From positions 248,001 to 312,000 of the forward strand of contig NZ_CP130886.1 of the NCBI RefSeq assembly GCF_030622045.1: a stretch of 64,000 bases of DNA, in the 5' to 3' direction. This DNA is from Planctellipticum variicoloris (GTDB lineage: Bacteria > Planctomycetota > Planctomycetia > Planctomycetales > Planctomycetaceae). Under the pieces are notes generated by a model. It saw only the letters and a list, made by a program, of their open reading frames with translations. It searched no databases and had not been told where the DNA came from. Numbering within the stretch: the first letter of the stretch is position 1; every line of letters starts with the position of its first letter. The position numbers and the translations under genes were made by a program. Below, one piece after another: positions 9,247-17,386 of the stretch.

Positions 9247-9702
9247 TCAACAGAGCAACCGAGTTCGCACGCTGCGGCGGAGCGATACGCCCGCCAGTCT
9301 GCGTCGGTTACGACTTGCCGGCCCAAGGAGAGACGCCGGTGAACGCCGCGCCGCCGTGATTGCGGCCAACCGCTGAAATCGACAGCCAGATCCTCGCCCG
9401 GCCACAACTGGTTCGGATTCTCGGAGCGACTGGTCTTTCTCTTCGGACGGCTGGGACGATCCGGCTTCCAGGATTTCGACGGGCATCGCCAGTCCGCCGC
9501 ACAGAACGAGGGGCAGGAACAGCCAGCCGAGCAGCCGAGCCCAGGTAATCCGGATTCGCCTTTCGCTCGCGCGATCAATCACAGGCCGCGCAGGGCGGGC
9601 CTGAGAACTGATCGAGCGGTCAGAGGCTTGGGCTGCCACGAATCGACCCGCAGAAAGATTACGAATCCGACAGTTTTCTGATGGGAGTATAGTCGAATGC
9701 AC
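9247..9702 (-). CDS. Doubtful small ORF with one hydrophobic segment
   Basis: A 151-residue open frame upstream of the SulP gene on the same strand. It has one hydrophobic stretch (ARLLGWLFLPLVLCGGLAMPV) at residues 54-74, followed by acidic and then Arg-rich sequence. I recognise no family. The Arg-rich C-terminus looks like high-G+C non-coding sequence, so only the hydrophobic part may be real, or the ORF may be spurious. Otherwise 9061-9904 shows no convincing gene. Confidence 0.25.
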   Translation of the reverse strand: MHSTILPSENCRIRNLSAGRFVAAQASDRSISSQARPARPVIDRASERRIRITWARLLGWLFLPLVLCGGLAMPVEILEAGSSQPSEEKDQSLRESEPVVAGRGSGCRFQRLAAITAARRSPASLLGPASRNRRRLAGVSLRRSVRTRLLC

Positions 9703-9904
9703 TTGGCAGACAAGCCTTGGCGGGTCTGTGCGAATGAAAATTCGTAGTCGCCGGAGCTACCGGCTTGATTGGAGTTCCGCGGCATGGGATGGCATTGGGA
9801 CGGTTCACGAAGGCGTTAACGAGTATGAAATAAGGGCCACTTCTGGCTGGCGCCGTTCGACGGGGAATTGCAGCGTTTTTCGTTCAATGCCTCACATTCC
9901 ATGA

Positions 9905-9943
9905 AATCGGCCGCGTACGTGGTCAGTTCGTACGCGGCCGATT
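9905..9943. terminator. Strong hairpin downstream of the DUF4142 gene
   Basis: Perfect 15-base arms (AATCGGCCGCGTACG and its complement) enclose a 9-base loop. It lies 30 bases beyond the 3' end of the minus-strand DUF4142 gene. There is no T-run after it on either strand, so termination is likely but not of the textbook kind. Confidence 0.55.
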
Positions 9944-9972
9944 GCACAGAATAGTGATGTAGCACTATTCCA

Positions 9973-10755
9973 TTAATCGTTCTTCGCCTGTCGTTCCTCG
10001 GAATCAGGATCCGGAAGCTGTTTCATGAGTTTTTCGGCGTGCTCTCGATGACTCTGCGCGACTTCAATACCTTCGCCGAGGATCTTCGCCAGCTCGCTCG
10101 TCGCATGACGTTGCAGGACGGTCAGCTTGCTCTGCATGGCCGCGTGAGCGGCGATCTGCTGTCCTACGAAACAGGCGTCGAATTCAGCGCCTTCCTTCTC
10201 GCCGAACATCTTCTTCGAATCCGACAAGCACTGGGCGGCGAGTTCGCGATGCAACTGCACGAAGTCGATTGCAGCGCCTTGTTGTGCTCCGCGCGGCTGA
10301 ATGCCGGCCGTCTGCTGGATGGGCTGGCCTGGACGGGCCGGAGAAACGGCGCCGCCGGCTGGTCGTACGCCTGAGGCGTTCGACGACGGTTGTTCGTTGG
10401 CGGCCAGCGAATTTTCGCGGACTTCGTTCGGGGCGAAGCGTTCGAGCTTCTTCAGGAATTCCTGATGACCCTCGATGACCTCCTTTGCGAAGCTCTGGAC
10501 GTCTTCGTTCTTAGTCCGCGACTGCGCGAACTTGGCGAGCGCAATTTCTTCGTGATTGCCAATGGCGGTGCAGGTTGCAATCGATTGGTCATTGACTTGC
10601 GAACCGGCTTGCCGCGCGGCCTGCTGGGGCTGACCGAGTTGAGCCTGTACCTGGTCCTGCGGTCGAATGGGCTGCGGATTCTGTGCGGCGAGATACTGAG
10701 CGCAGCAGATTGATGCTGCAAATGCGACAACGGACAGACTCTTGCAAAGTGGCAT
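9973..10755 (-). CDS. DUF4142 family protein, secreted or periplasmic
   Basis: A 260-residue protein from the ATG at 10755, preceded by AGGAG. The N-terminus is a signal peptide (LCKSLSVVAFAASICCAQYLAAQ). Two helical DUF4142 segments follow: one with NHEEIALAKFAQSRTKNEDVQSFAKEVIEGHQEFLKKL and one with LHRELAAQCLSDSKKMF...AHAAMQSKLTVLQRHATSELAKI. A Pro/Gln/Gly-rich linker of about 50 residues splits them, which is longer than in most relatives. DUF4142 proteins are four-helix ferritin-like bundles of unknown function, often found with stress genes. It opens a block of such genes that runs to about 18.5 kb. Confidence 0.85.
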   Translation of the reverse strand: MPLCKSLSVVAFAASICCAQYLAAQNPQPIRPQDQVQAQLGQPQQAARQAGSQVNDQSIATCTAIGNHEEIALAKFAQSRTKNEDVQSFAKEVIEGHQEFLKKLERFAPNEVRENSLAANEQPSSNASGVRPAGGAVSPARPGQPIQQTAGIQPRGAQQGAAIDFVQLHRELAAQCLSDSKKMFGEKEGAEFDACFVGQQIAAHAAMQSKLTVLQRHATSELAKILGEGIEVAQSHREHAEKLMKQLPDPDSEERQAKND

Positions 10756-11015
10756 GACACATACTCCTGTCTGGCCCGGCATATTGCTGGTACGCACGAT
10801 CGTCGACCTTGCACCTGCACCAGCAATCAAATTCTCATGCGAATAGAGCATTGCCTTTCGAGGCCGTCTCCCCGTGTCTCGATCGCAACGACCCGACGCG
10901 CGTCGCCCGGCGTTTCATGGGCAGAGCCCTCGCGTCGACAATCGCGCTGTGCGGACCGGACGGGGGCCCCGCCTCGCTCAAATCGCGATCGTGCCGGGAT
11001 GAACTCGCAATGGGA

Positions 11016-11516
11016 TCAGCCGCCGACCGCTGCGGTCTGGTTGATTCCGCTCATGGCGATCTCGGTCAGCAATCGGTCGGTCGCGGATTCCTCCTGCAGC
11101 GTGTCGTCGAGGAGGGATGCGGTTTCCTCATCTTCCAGCAGCAGCGCGAACGCTTTGGCGCAGCCGTATCCGGCAATCTCGTAGTGCTCGACGCGTTGAG
11201 CGGCCGCGATCAGCGCCGCATCATGGACCGCCGGTTCGGCGTTCTCAGCAATCGCGTCTTTGCCTTCCGCCAGCAGTCCTTCCATCGCCTTGCATCTCTT
11301 CCGGCCCGGTTTGCTCTCGAACCGTTCGAAGATCTGGTCGATCCTCTGGAGATGCTGTTTCGTCTCATCAAGGTGGCGTTCGAAGGCCGCTCGCAACTCC
11401 GGCGACGAGGCGGCTAAGGCCATCTTTGGCAAGGCGCGAATCAATTGCGATTCGGCGCTATGCAGGTCTTTGAGTTCCTCGACAAGCAGATCCTGGAGGG
11501 TGCGGAGTTTTCTCAC
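11016..11516 (-). CDS. YciE/DUF892 ferritin-like protein
   Basis: A 166-residue four-helix protein read from the GTG at 11516, which has a GGAG site 7 bases upstream and gives the family's normal length. Typical segments are LQDLLVEELKDLHSAESQLIRALPKMA, HLDETKQHLQRIDQIFE and QRVEHYEIAGYGCAKAFALLL, with the Glu/His pattern expected of a di-iron ferritin-like fold. YciE-type proteins are stress-induced in several bacteria; the biochemical role is not established. Longer readings upstream of 11516 are Arg-rich and not credible. Confidence 0.88.
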   Translation of the reverse strand: MRKLRTLQDLLVEELKDLHSAESQLIRALPKMALAASSPELRAAFERHLDETKQHLQRIDQIFERFESKPGRKRCKAMEGLLAEGKDAIAENAEPAVHDAALIAAAQRVEHYEIAGYGCAKAFALLLEDEETASLLDDTLQEESATDRLLTEIAMSGINQTAAVGG

Positions 11517-11619
11517 AATGCGGCTCCGACAGGCAAGAGAAAGAAATCGTGAAACATTTCCGCCATGACGGCGGAGGCCAGGTGACGCAGATTGCCGGCA
11601 TCCTGCCGCTCGATCATTC

Positions 11620-11878
11620 TCAGGTCTTTTCAGATTTCCGGGCACGCGGCGCAGAGTCGCCGGAACGGCGTTTGGCGTTGGTCCGTTTCTTCTTGCGCGA
11701 CTTTCCGCGTCCGCTGCCACCGGGAAGCTTGCCGCCGCCATCGGTGGCGTTCACGGTGGCCCAGGCGCGCGGCGTCGGCGACTTCGTCGCCGACGCCGCG
11801 TTCCTTGTCGCTCTCTTCAATATGCTTGGCCGTCCGCTTCTGCTTGTCGGTGTATTTCGACTTGTCGCCGCGCGGCAT
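11620..11878 (-). pseudogene. Frameshifted small basic 'plasmid stabilization'-type protein
   Basis: The first part, from the ATG at 11878 with a GGGAG site, reads MPRGDKSKYTDKQKRTAKHI. It loses the expected continuation after GVGDEVADA. The continuation RAWATVNATDGGGKLPGGSGRGK is found in the next frame. The joint is in a GCCGCGCGCC run near 11770, where one extra base would explain the shift. Together the two parts make a Lys/Gly-rich protein of about 85 residues, similar to small proteins commonly annotated as plasmid stabilization proteins. Either a recent mutation or a sequencing error in the G/C run is possible. If the sequence is right, the product is a 82-residue protein with an aberrant tail ending at 11630. 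Confidence 0.65.
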
Positions 11879-12784
11879 GATGTCGGACTCCCTGGGAGTT
11901 TCCATTCGGACTGCGTGAATGCGGATTTCTGCCATCCGTTCGCGAGACCCCGGCGACTGATGAGCTCGCCGTTCGGTGCAACGGAGCCCAGGCGATCGAA
12001 AGCGATCTGCGCCTGCGGGGTCTCGCGAGCGGTGGAGTTCTCCCGAACTGGAATCGGGTTCCGCCTGTTTGGTCGACTCATCATCCGAAGAGAATCGCTG
12101 ACAGCGCGGAGGTGAATTCCCACGGAATGCCCGGATCGGAATGTCCGAGCCGCCAATACCGAGGAACTCACTTGTGTTGGGACAGACATTGCTGTCTGAC
12201 TCCCGTTGTTCCGCTGTCTGCTCAGCATTGCTCGAAGAGGGCGAGACGACCTGGAGACGATTTCAACGGACTCGGCTCAACGCAAGTCGCGTGCCGGAAC
12301 AGTCGCGACTTTCTCGGGCGAGGTTCGAGTCCAGAGGAGTGACTCGCGAGATTGGCGAGTGACGGTTCTCGGAATCGCGGATCGTGCAACATTCGCCGGG
12401 AAGCCGGTTGATTGTGTGTGGTCTCGGCCGCTGGGCCGAGACATGTTTCATTTCACCGCAGCGTTCGGGCAAAATGATCTGGCCGCGATGAGAAACAGCA
12501 CATATCCCCGGTTGAAATGTCAAGGGCCTGATGTGTTTACCGGCGTTGAGTCGCAATTCGCGACGCCCGCCGGTGGCTTTCCCAATGAGTAACACTGATG
12601 GGCGCGAGTGCTCGCTGCAGCTTCTTTTGCGAACGGGCGGCGAAGGAAGAACGCACTCCTGTGGGCGATGGTGCATATGTTGTCACGATATTGCCAATCG
12701 GTGCGGGGGCGGTTCGCGCGGTCATCGCGCACAATGTTCGTTAACAGCGCTTCGCTGCCAGAGTAATGAATGCTGCCGCCGTGT
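11879..12784. other. Long gene-poor region
   Basis: About 0.9 kb without a convincing gene on either strand. Open frames here are short or mirror codon bias of neighbours, with no family signal. The only structure seen is a perfect 9-base inverted repeat (GTCTCGGCC / GGCCGAGAC, 4-base loop) at 12421-12442, not followed by a T-run. Confidence 0.5.
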
Positions 12785-12800
12785 TGGCACAGTGTGTGCA
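12785..12800 (+). promoter_or_regulatory. Putative sigma-54 (-24/-12) promoter of the CsbD-like operon
   Basis: The sequence TGGCACAGTGTGTGCA matches the sigma-54 consensus TGGCAC-N5-TTGCA except for one base in the -12 element (GTGC for TTGC). The GG and GC dinucleotides are exactly 12 bases apart, as required. It lies 70 bases before the first start codon of the operon. A sigma-54 activator is encoded just beyond the operon at 14994-16550. Confidence 0.6.
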
Positions 12801-12870
12801 ACTCCGACCTCCTGGAGAAAACTGCTGCGGCCCGCAGAAAATACGAGGCCGCCATGTCAAGGAGAAACAG

Positions 12871-13296
12871 ATGATTACTCGCGACGAATTGCAGGGGAGC
12901 TGGACCCAGCTCAAGGGACAGATCCGGGAGCGGTGGGGAGAGATCACCGACGACGAACTTCAGCAGGTCCACGGAAACGCCGAGGAACTGCTGGGATTCC
13001 TGCAGAAGAAGACTGGCGAGTCGCGCCAGGCGCTGGAGTCGTTTGTTCGCGACTCGCTCGATCAGGGGAGCCACTACGTTCAACAGGCGGCTGAGACTGC
13101 CCGTGAATATGCCCGCGGCGCCGCTCGGTCCGTCCGGGAGGGCTACGAATCTCTCGAACAGAGCGTGGAAGAAGGGTATGGCGAAGCCAGGCAGGTCGTT
13201 CGCGCCCGGCCCGTGGAATCGATCGCTGCGGCGTTCGGGGCCGGCCTGGTGGCAGGTGTGATTGTCAGCCTGATGTTCCGCTCGTCTCGCGCCTGA
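12871..13296 (+). CDS. CsbD-like / ElaB-YqjD-like membrane-anchored stress protein
   Basis: A 141-residue protein from the ATG at 12871, which has a perfect AAGGAG site 6 bases upstream. Residues 1-55 resemble the CsbD stress-protein family (ELQGSWTQLKGQIRERWGEITDDELQQVHGNAEELLGFLQ). Residues 60-110 are a charged helical region, and residues 115-138 a single transmembrane segment with the ElaB/YqjD-type ending RPVESIAAAFGAGLVAGVIVSLMF. ElaB-type proteins attach to ribosomes or the membrane in stationary phase in E. coli; CsbD is a general-stress protein in Bacillus. The combined layout occurs in databases but is uncharacterised. It is the first gene of a run of five to six small membrane protein genes. 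Confidence 0.85.
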   Translation: MITRDELQGSWTQLKGQIRERWGEITDDELQQVHGNAEELLGFLQKKTGESRQALESFVRDSLDQGSHYVQQAAETAREYARGAARSVREGYESLEQSVEEGYGEARQVVRARPVESIAAAFGAGLVAGVIVSLMFRSSRA

Positions 13297-13340
13297 TAAG
13301 CGTTGCGATACGGTTCGCACCAACAAACAGGAATGAAACG

Positions 13341-13634
13341 ATGAATCCTGTACGGCAAATGAGCAGGTCGTTGAACGGTCGCATCGGCGAAGGCGTCGAG
13401 ACTTTGCGACATCGTGCGGCTGAAATTCCGCGCCAGATGACCGAGTGCGTTGAGGAGCACCCCACGACGTCGGTGCTCGCCGCGTTCGGGGTCGGATTGA
13501 TCGCCGGCGTCGGAATCGTCGCGTTGTATTGTCAAACCCAGCGACAACCCGAGACCTATGAATCTCTGGTGCAGCGAGTGACCGACACATTGCGCAATTC
13601 GCTGCCGCAACCGATGAGCGTCTTCCGCTCCTGA
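13341..13634 (+). CDS. Small membrane protein, ElaB-like
   Basis: A 97-residue protein 44 bases after the previous gene, with an AGGA site before the ATG. A charged helical N-terminal half (RIGEGVETLRHRAAEIPRQM) leads to EEHPTTSVLAAFGVGLIAGVGIVALYC, a single transmembrane segment that resembles the C-terminus of the preceding protein. The tail faces away from the membrane. No catalytic motif is seen. Shared membrane anchor and spacing suggest it arose by duplication or is co-regulated with the gene before it. Confidence 0.75.
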   Translation: MNPVRQMSRSLNGRIGEGVETLRHRAAEIPRQMTECVEEHPTTSVLAAFGVGLIAGVGIVALYCQTQRQPETYESLVQRVTDTLRNSLPQPMSVFRS

Positions 13635-13653
13635 ACGGAATTGAGTGGAAAAC

Positions 13654-14085
13654 ATGCCGAACCCCACGACTGCTCCGGCCGACGGCGAACGACTGCAATT
13701 GCGAATGCAGCGAATCCGGAATCGGATGCACGCCAGAGTCGACGGATTGCGGCTTGATGCCGAAAGCCTGTTCGACTGGCGATATTACGTCTGTCGATTT
13801 CCGCTCAGCAGCCTGCTGTCGGCAGCGGTCGTGGGGTTCTGGCTGACTCCGGGTCGGCTCGTCGCACGGACCGTCAAACTCGATGACGGGACGATCGACA
13901 ATCTGATTGATCGGGGGGCATTTCGTATGGAGCCGAGTCCGGCGGGGTCGGGGGCCGCGTGGTGGGGGCCGCTCAGGTCGATCGTCGGCACTATTCTGAC
14001 CCGGGCGGCGCTGGCTCACGTGGAACGCGTGCTGAGCCGCCAGCATCATCCGGTCGTTGCGCCGCAGGAGGAGTCCGTGCGATGA
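13654..14085 (+). CDS. Hypothetical protein of the small-membrane-protein operon
   Basis: A 143-residue protein of unknown family. The ATG at 13654 is preferred; an in-frame GTG at 13645 is possible. An amphipathic N-terminal region precedes DWRYYVCRFPLSSLLSAAVVGFWLTPGRL, a likely membrane segment near residues 45-65. The C-terminus has GAAWWGPLRSIVGTILTRAALAHVERVL, possibly membrane-associated. Its TGA overlaps the next start codon (ATGA), indicating translational coupling in an operon. Confidence 0.75.
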   Translation: MPNPTTAPADGERLQLRMQRIRNRMHARVDGLRLDAESLFDWRYYVCRFPLSSLLSAAVVGFWLTPGRLVARTVKLDDGTIDNLIDRGAFRMEPSPAGSGAAWWGPLRSIVGTILTRAALAHVERVLSRQHHPVVAPQEESVR

Positions 14086-14276
14086 TTCAACTTCGGGAGC
14101 ACCCATCGAAGAATCAGGCATCAGAGCCGCGCGGCGGATCGGCTTCGCATCGCGATCTCTGGACTCGATGTGAACAGGAGCTGGAGCAATGGGTCCGAAC
14201 TCGACCGGGAATCGCGCTGGGACTGGCAGCGACCGCGGGGGCCGTACTCGCCTGGATGATCAAACGCCGGGTCTGA
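14082..14276 (+). CDS. Small single-pass membrane protein
   Basis: A 64-residue protein coupled to the previous gene by an ATGA overlap and preceded by AGGAGGAG. It ends in LEQWVRTRPGIALGLAATAGAVLAWMIKRRV, a transmembrane segment of the ElaB/DUF883 type that repeats the theme of its neighbours. No other domain is seen. Confidence 0.78.
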   Translation: MIQLREHPSKNQASEPRGGSASHRDLWTRCEQELEQWVRTRPGIALGLAATAGAVLAWMIKRRV

Positions 14277-14707
14277 ACGGGACTCATCGTTCGCAGACTG
14301 CGGGGCGGCCGCCGTTCGTCGCTCTGCTCGTCGACGGACTCAGACTTGTCGATCTTCAGATACAGCTCCTGTCGCTCGACGTTCGAGAGTTCTGGCAACC
14401 TGCGTGGCGAGCAGTGTTACTGCTGGTCGCGGGTTCCACGGCGCTGATCGCCGCCTTGCCAGTCGCACTATTCGGAGTCGCGGAGACTTTGCGCTCCAGT
14501 TGGTCATTCTCTATCGAGTTTTCGCTGCTGGCGGTTTCGAGTGTTGCGCTCGTCGCCTCGGGAGTGCTCATCCTGTGGAGCGCCCGTCGACTGGCCGCCG
14601 CGGCAGCGCCGCTGAAGCGTTCCGCCGATGAATTGCGAGAAAATCTGAGCTGGATGCGCTCCGTCCTGGAAGAAGACCAGGAGGAGTGGAGATTGCGAAC
14701 ACGTTAG
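14189..14707 (+). CDS. Holin-X / DUF1469-like phage-holin-family membrane protein
   Basis: A 172-residue membrane protein with two hydrophobic helices (AVLLLVAGSTALIAALPVALFGVAE and FSLLAVSSVALVASGVLILWSA). They are preceded by VDGLRLVDLQIQLLSLDVREFWQ and followed by a basic/acidic helix with SADELRENLSWMRSVLEED. This matches the putative holin superfamily III / DUF1469 proteins common beside ElaB/DUF883 genes. The ATG at 14189 has AGGAG 8 bases upstream but overlaps the preceding gene by 88 bases. A CTG at 14273 overlapping the previous stop is the only shorter choice in frame. 'Holin' is a family name; lysis is not implied. Confidence 0.75.
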   Translation: MGPNSTGNRAGTGSDRGGRTRLDDQTPGLNGTHRSQTAGRPPFVALLVDGLRLVDLQIQLLSLDVREFWQPAWRAVLLLVAGSTALIAALPVALFGVAETLRSSWSFSIEFSLLAVSSVALVASGVLILWSARRLAAAAAPLKRSADELRENLSWMRSVLEEDQEEWRLRTR

Positions 14708-14763
14708 TCGGCGCATGGCGCGGCGCGTCAGGCCGATCATGAATTCCTGTCAGGAGTCAGATC

Positions 14764-14967
14764 ATGGCGACCCACACAGCAGAAGCGAATCGAAGTCCTG
14801 CACGCGAGCAAGGCCGTCGCAATTCTCTGGACACGTCGGGCGACCGTCGACCGTTCGAGGATCTGGTCAACTATGCCAGAGAATATGCGCGGGAGCAGCC
14901 TGAGATGGCGGCGCTGTGGTGCCTGGGAATCGGGTTTGTACTCGGCTGGAAACTGAAGCCCTGGTAA
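14764..14967 (+). CDS. Small single-pass membrane protein
   Basis: A 67-residue protein with an AGGAG site. The N-terminal half is charged and probably disordered; the C-terminus EQPEMAALWCLGIGFVLGWKLKPW is a membrane anchor of the same type as those of the upstream genes. It is the last gene of the operon and its stop is 27 bases from the convergent sigma-54 regulator gene. Confidence 0.72.
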   Translation: MATHTAEANRSPAREQGRRNSLDTSGDRRPFEDLVNYAREYAREQPEMAALWCLGIGFVLGWKLKPW

Positions 14968-14993
14968 ACCGCGGTTGATCGACAATCGGTCTG

Positions 14994-16550
14994 TCAGCCC
15001 GCCTGGGATGCCGATTCGGCGTTTTCGGGCTCGGGTTTGATCGTGACGTTTGTTCCCAGAGTGATCTTGAAGGAAAGGATCCGGTCGCGGACTTTGCCGC
15101 GCGTGATGCCCAGGATCGCGGCCGCCTTCGACTGATTGCCGTTGGCGGCTTTGAGAACGCATGTAAAGAGCTTCCGTTCGACGAACTCCAGCACTTCCGC
15201 ATACAGGTCGTCGGTCCCGCTCGCCAACCGTTCCTCGATAAAACGACCGACATCGCATTCCGCCAGTTCCGGAGTCTTGAAGTTCGAGTGAGCCGCGGTG
15301 ATCGTCGGTCCGTTGGGCGGCTGACACGCCGGCTCGGCCGGGTTGCTGGCGATGGGGTGTTCCGGCAGTTCGCCGCGGATTGGGGCAGGCAAGAACTCGG
15401 GCACGATCACCGGGCTGGAGGCTTTGAGCACGGCCTGCTGCAGAACGCTCTGAAGCTCGCGAATATTTCCCGGCCAACTGTAGTTCTGCAGCAGTTCGAG
15501 GGCCTCCGGGGAGATGCCTTCGATGTCTGCTTTGTCCAGCTCGTTTCGAAATCGCGCCAGGAAGTACTCCAGCAGGATCGGGATATCGCTGGCGCGCTCG
15601 CGCAGCGGCGGCAAATGGATCGTGACGACGTTCAGGCGATAGAACAGATCGCTGCGGAACCGCTCATCGGCAACCATCTCTTCCAACGGACGATTCGTCG
15701 CCGCGATGATCCGGACGTCGGTGCTGATCGTTTCGTTCCCGCCGACGCGCTCGAATCGCTGCTCCTGCAGCAGCCGCAGGATCTTGCCCTGGACCAGCGG
15801 AGACATGTCTCCGACTTCATCGAGCAGCAGCGTCCCGCCGTCGCACTGTTCGAATCGGCCCGCCCGGCGACGGTTGGCGCTCGTAAACGCCCCCCGTTCG
15901 TGCCCGAACAGCTCCGACTCCAGCAGGGCGTCGGGCAATGCCGCGCAATTGACGGCTGCAAACGGACGTTCTGACCGGTCGCTGAACTGCCACAATGCTC
16001 GGGCGACAAGCTCCTTGCCGGTGCCGCTTTCGCCGCGAATCAGGACTGTCACTGACTGCTTCGCGACTCGGCCGATTTCCTTGAAGACTTCCAGCATCTG
16101 CGGACTGCGGCCGACGAACAGCTCGCTCGTGTCGCCGGGCTGCTGGAGGTCGTGAATTCCGACGGCGGTGGGAGCATCGCCCAGCCGCCGGGAGTCGAGA
16201 GCTCTCGTCACCACGTCGACCAGCCGTTCGGCGTTCAAGGGTTTGACGAGATAGTCGGAGGCCCCGAGTTGCATCGCTTCGATGACCGACTGGCCGTCGG
16301 CGTCTGCAGTGATCACGATGACGGGGAGTCGGCGATCGATCTCGCGAATTCGTTGAAAGACCTTTGGCCCCGATGCCTGCAGCAGCAGAATGTCGAGCAG
16401 TACGACATCGGGACGCAAGAGTTCACATTGTTGCAGCCCTTCAATCCCGGTCGAGGCCGACTCGACCGAGATGCCCAGCTTCTCCAGCAACCGGCTCACG
16501 ATCAAAACACTGCTGCGATCGTCGTCGATGACCAGCACGGTTGAGCGCAA
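14994..16550 (-). CDS. Sigma-54-dependent response regulator (NtrC family)
   Basis: A 518-residue activator read from the TTG at 16550, which has AAGGTGG 7 bases upstream and begins just before the receiver domain (a further TTG at 16601 gives 17 more residues). The receiver has the acidic pocket VIDDD and phosphoacceptor D53 in VLLDILLL. The AAA+ domain has GESGTGKE (Walker A) and GTLLLDEVGDM (Walker B). The loop that normally reads GAFTGA, which contacts sigma-54, is GAFTSA here. The C-terminus is a Fis-type HTH (NGNQSKAAAILGITRGKVRDRI) with an unusual second helix. No sensor kinase is adjacent. It converges on the small-membrane-protein operon that carries a sigma-54-like promoter. Confidence 0.94.
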   Translation of the reverse strand: MRSTVLVIDDDRSSVLIVSRLLEKLGISVESASTGIEGLQQCELLRPDVVLLDILLLQASGPKVFQRIREIDRRLPVIVITADADGQSVIEAMQLGASDYLVKPLNAERLVDVVTRALDSRRLGDAPTAVGIHDLQQPGDTSELFVGRSPQMLEVFKEIGRVAKQSVTVLIRGESGTGKELVARALWQFSDRSERPFAAVNCAALPDALLESELFGHERGAFTSANRRRAGRFEQCDGGTLLLDEVGDMSPLVQGKILRLLQEQRFERVGGNETISTDVRIIAATNRPLEEMVADERFRSDLFYRLNVVTIHLPPLRERASDIPILLEYFLARFRNELDKADIEGISPEALELLQNYSWPGNIRELQSVLQQAVLKASSPVIVPEFLPAPIRGELPEHPIASNPAEPACQPPNGPTITAAHSNFKTPELAECDVGRFIEERLASGTDDLYAEVLEFVERKLFTCVLKAANGNQSKAAAILGITRGKVRDRILSFKITLGTNVTIKPEPENAESASQAG

Positions 16551-17386
16551 TTGGTATCCACCTTTCGAGATCAGTCGACGCCGGATTTCGAACACCTGCA
16601 ATCCACGGTTCGATGCACCGGTTGTCTTGCTGCGAGAAGCTCTGGCCGCCGCATCCTTGGAAACACGCTGATTTTCCCGGAAAGGCCGCCTGCCGCCCCG
16701 ACGTCAGGCCAGGATTCCGGAAGAATCGACAACGAGGCTGTTGAAGGTGCGTCGCTCGCCGATGGCCAATCAAGTTCGAACACGGTCGAACGGACGGAAG
16801 CTGCCGAAGTGCATTCAATCTCAGGGATTCCGGTCGGTCAATCCTATTCGTCAACGGGTTGGCGTGGCATGGACAATTGCTCAAAGGCTCCGCGAATTCG
16901 CAGAATCGCAACACCGCGCAATTCTGCGGGAGGCCGTCTCCGGATTGCGACAATGACAGCTCGCGACATGATGTCCAGCGGAGGCGGCCCTGATCGAGAG
17001 TGCCACGCAATTGGCGGACTCGTGCTGCCTGTCGCAGTTCGATTCGCAGCGCCGCGTTTCGCCGCGATCATTCGTCAAATCGAATGTGATCGCAGTCAGG
17101 TCCTCAGGCATTGACACTGGCATCAATCTCACGCTGGCGCCGCGGGACGCAGGCGCACGCCGGAGCATTGAGCAGGGAGAGGAACTCGGGCGCTCGATCA
17201 CGAACCAGTCTGGAAGATCCACGAGCATTCTTGACGAACGAGCGTGAAGTCTTCGATTTCCGAGGATGACTTGAGCAAGATTCCAGGAGCGGCGGCACCG
17301 ATCTTGCGTCGGTGAGGGATGAGTTCGTCGACGATCAGTCGTCGTCGACGAGAGCGAATCCCGTTGTACAAGTGGAGGACAGTTCG
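16551..17386. other. Gene-poor region upstream of the sigma-54 regulator and DUF2383 genes
   Basis: About 0.84 kb between divergent genes. Open frames exist on both strands, but none has a recognisable domain, good ribosome site or even composition. I see no sigma-54 element, long repeat or hairpin here. The promoters of both flanking genes should lie inside. Confidence 0.45.

Noticed and set aside
12313-12330. GGTTCGAGTCC, similar to a tRNA T-loop
   Set aside because: The flanking bases cannot form the T stem and no acceptor or anticodon arm can be drawn.
12520-14121. 533-codon open frame on the minus strand, antisense to the CsbD/ElaB-like operon
   Set aside because: It is Arg/Ser/Pro-rich with no domain and mirrors the codon bias of the real genes on the other strand, which have ribosome sites, overlaps and membrane helices.
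14189-14707. Holin-family name suggesting a prophage
   Set aside because: No other phage gene is present and this family is common in chromosomal stress operons.
16551-17114. 187-codon plus-strand frame upstream of the sigma-54 regulator
   Set aside because: No domain, poor composition and no good ribosome site.
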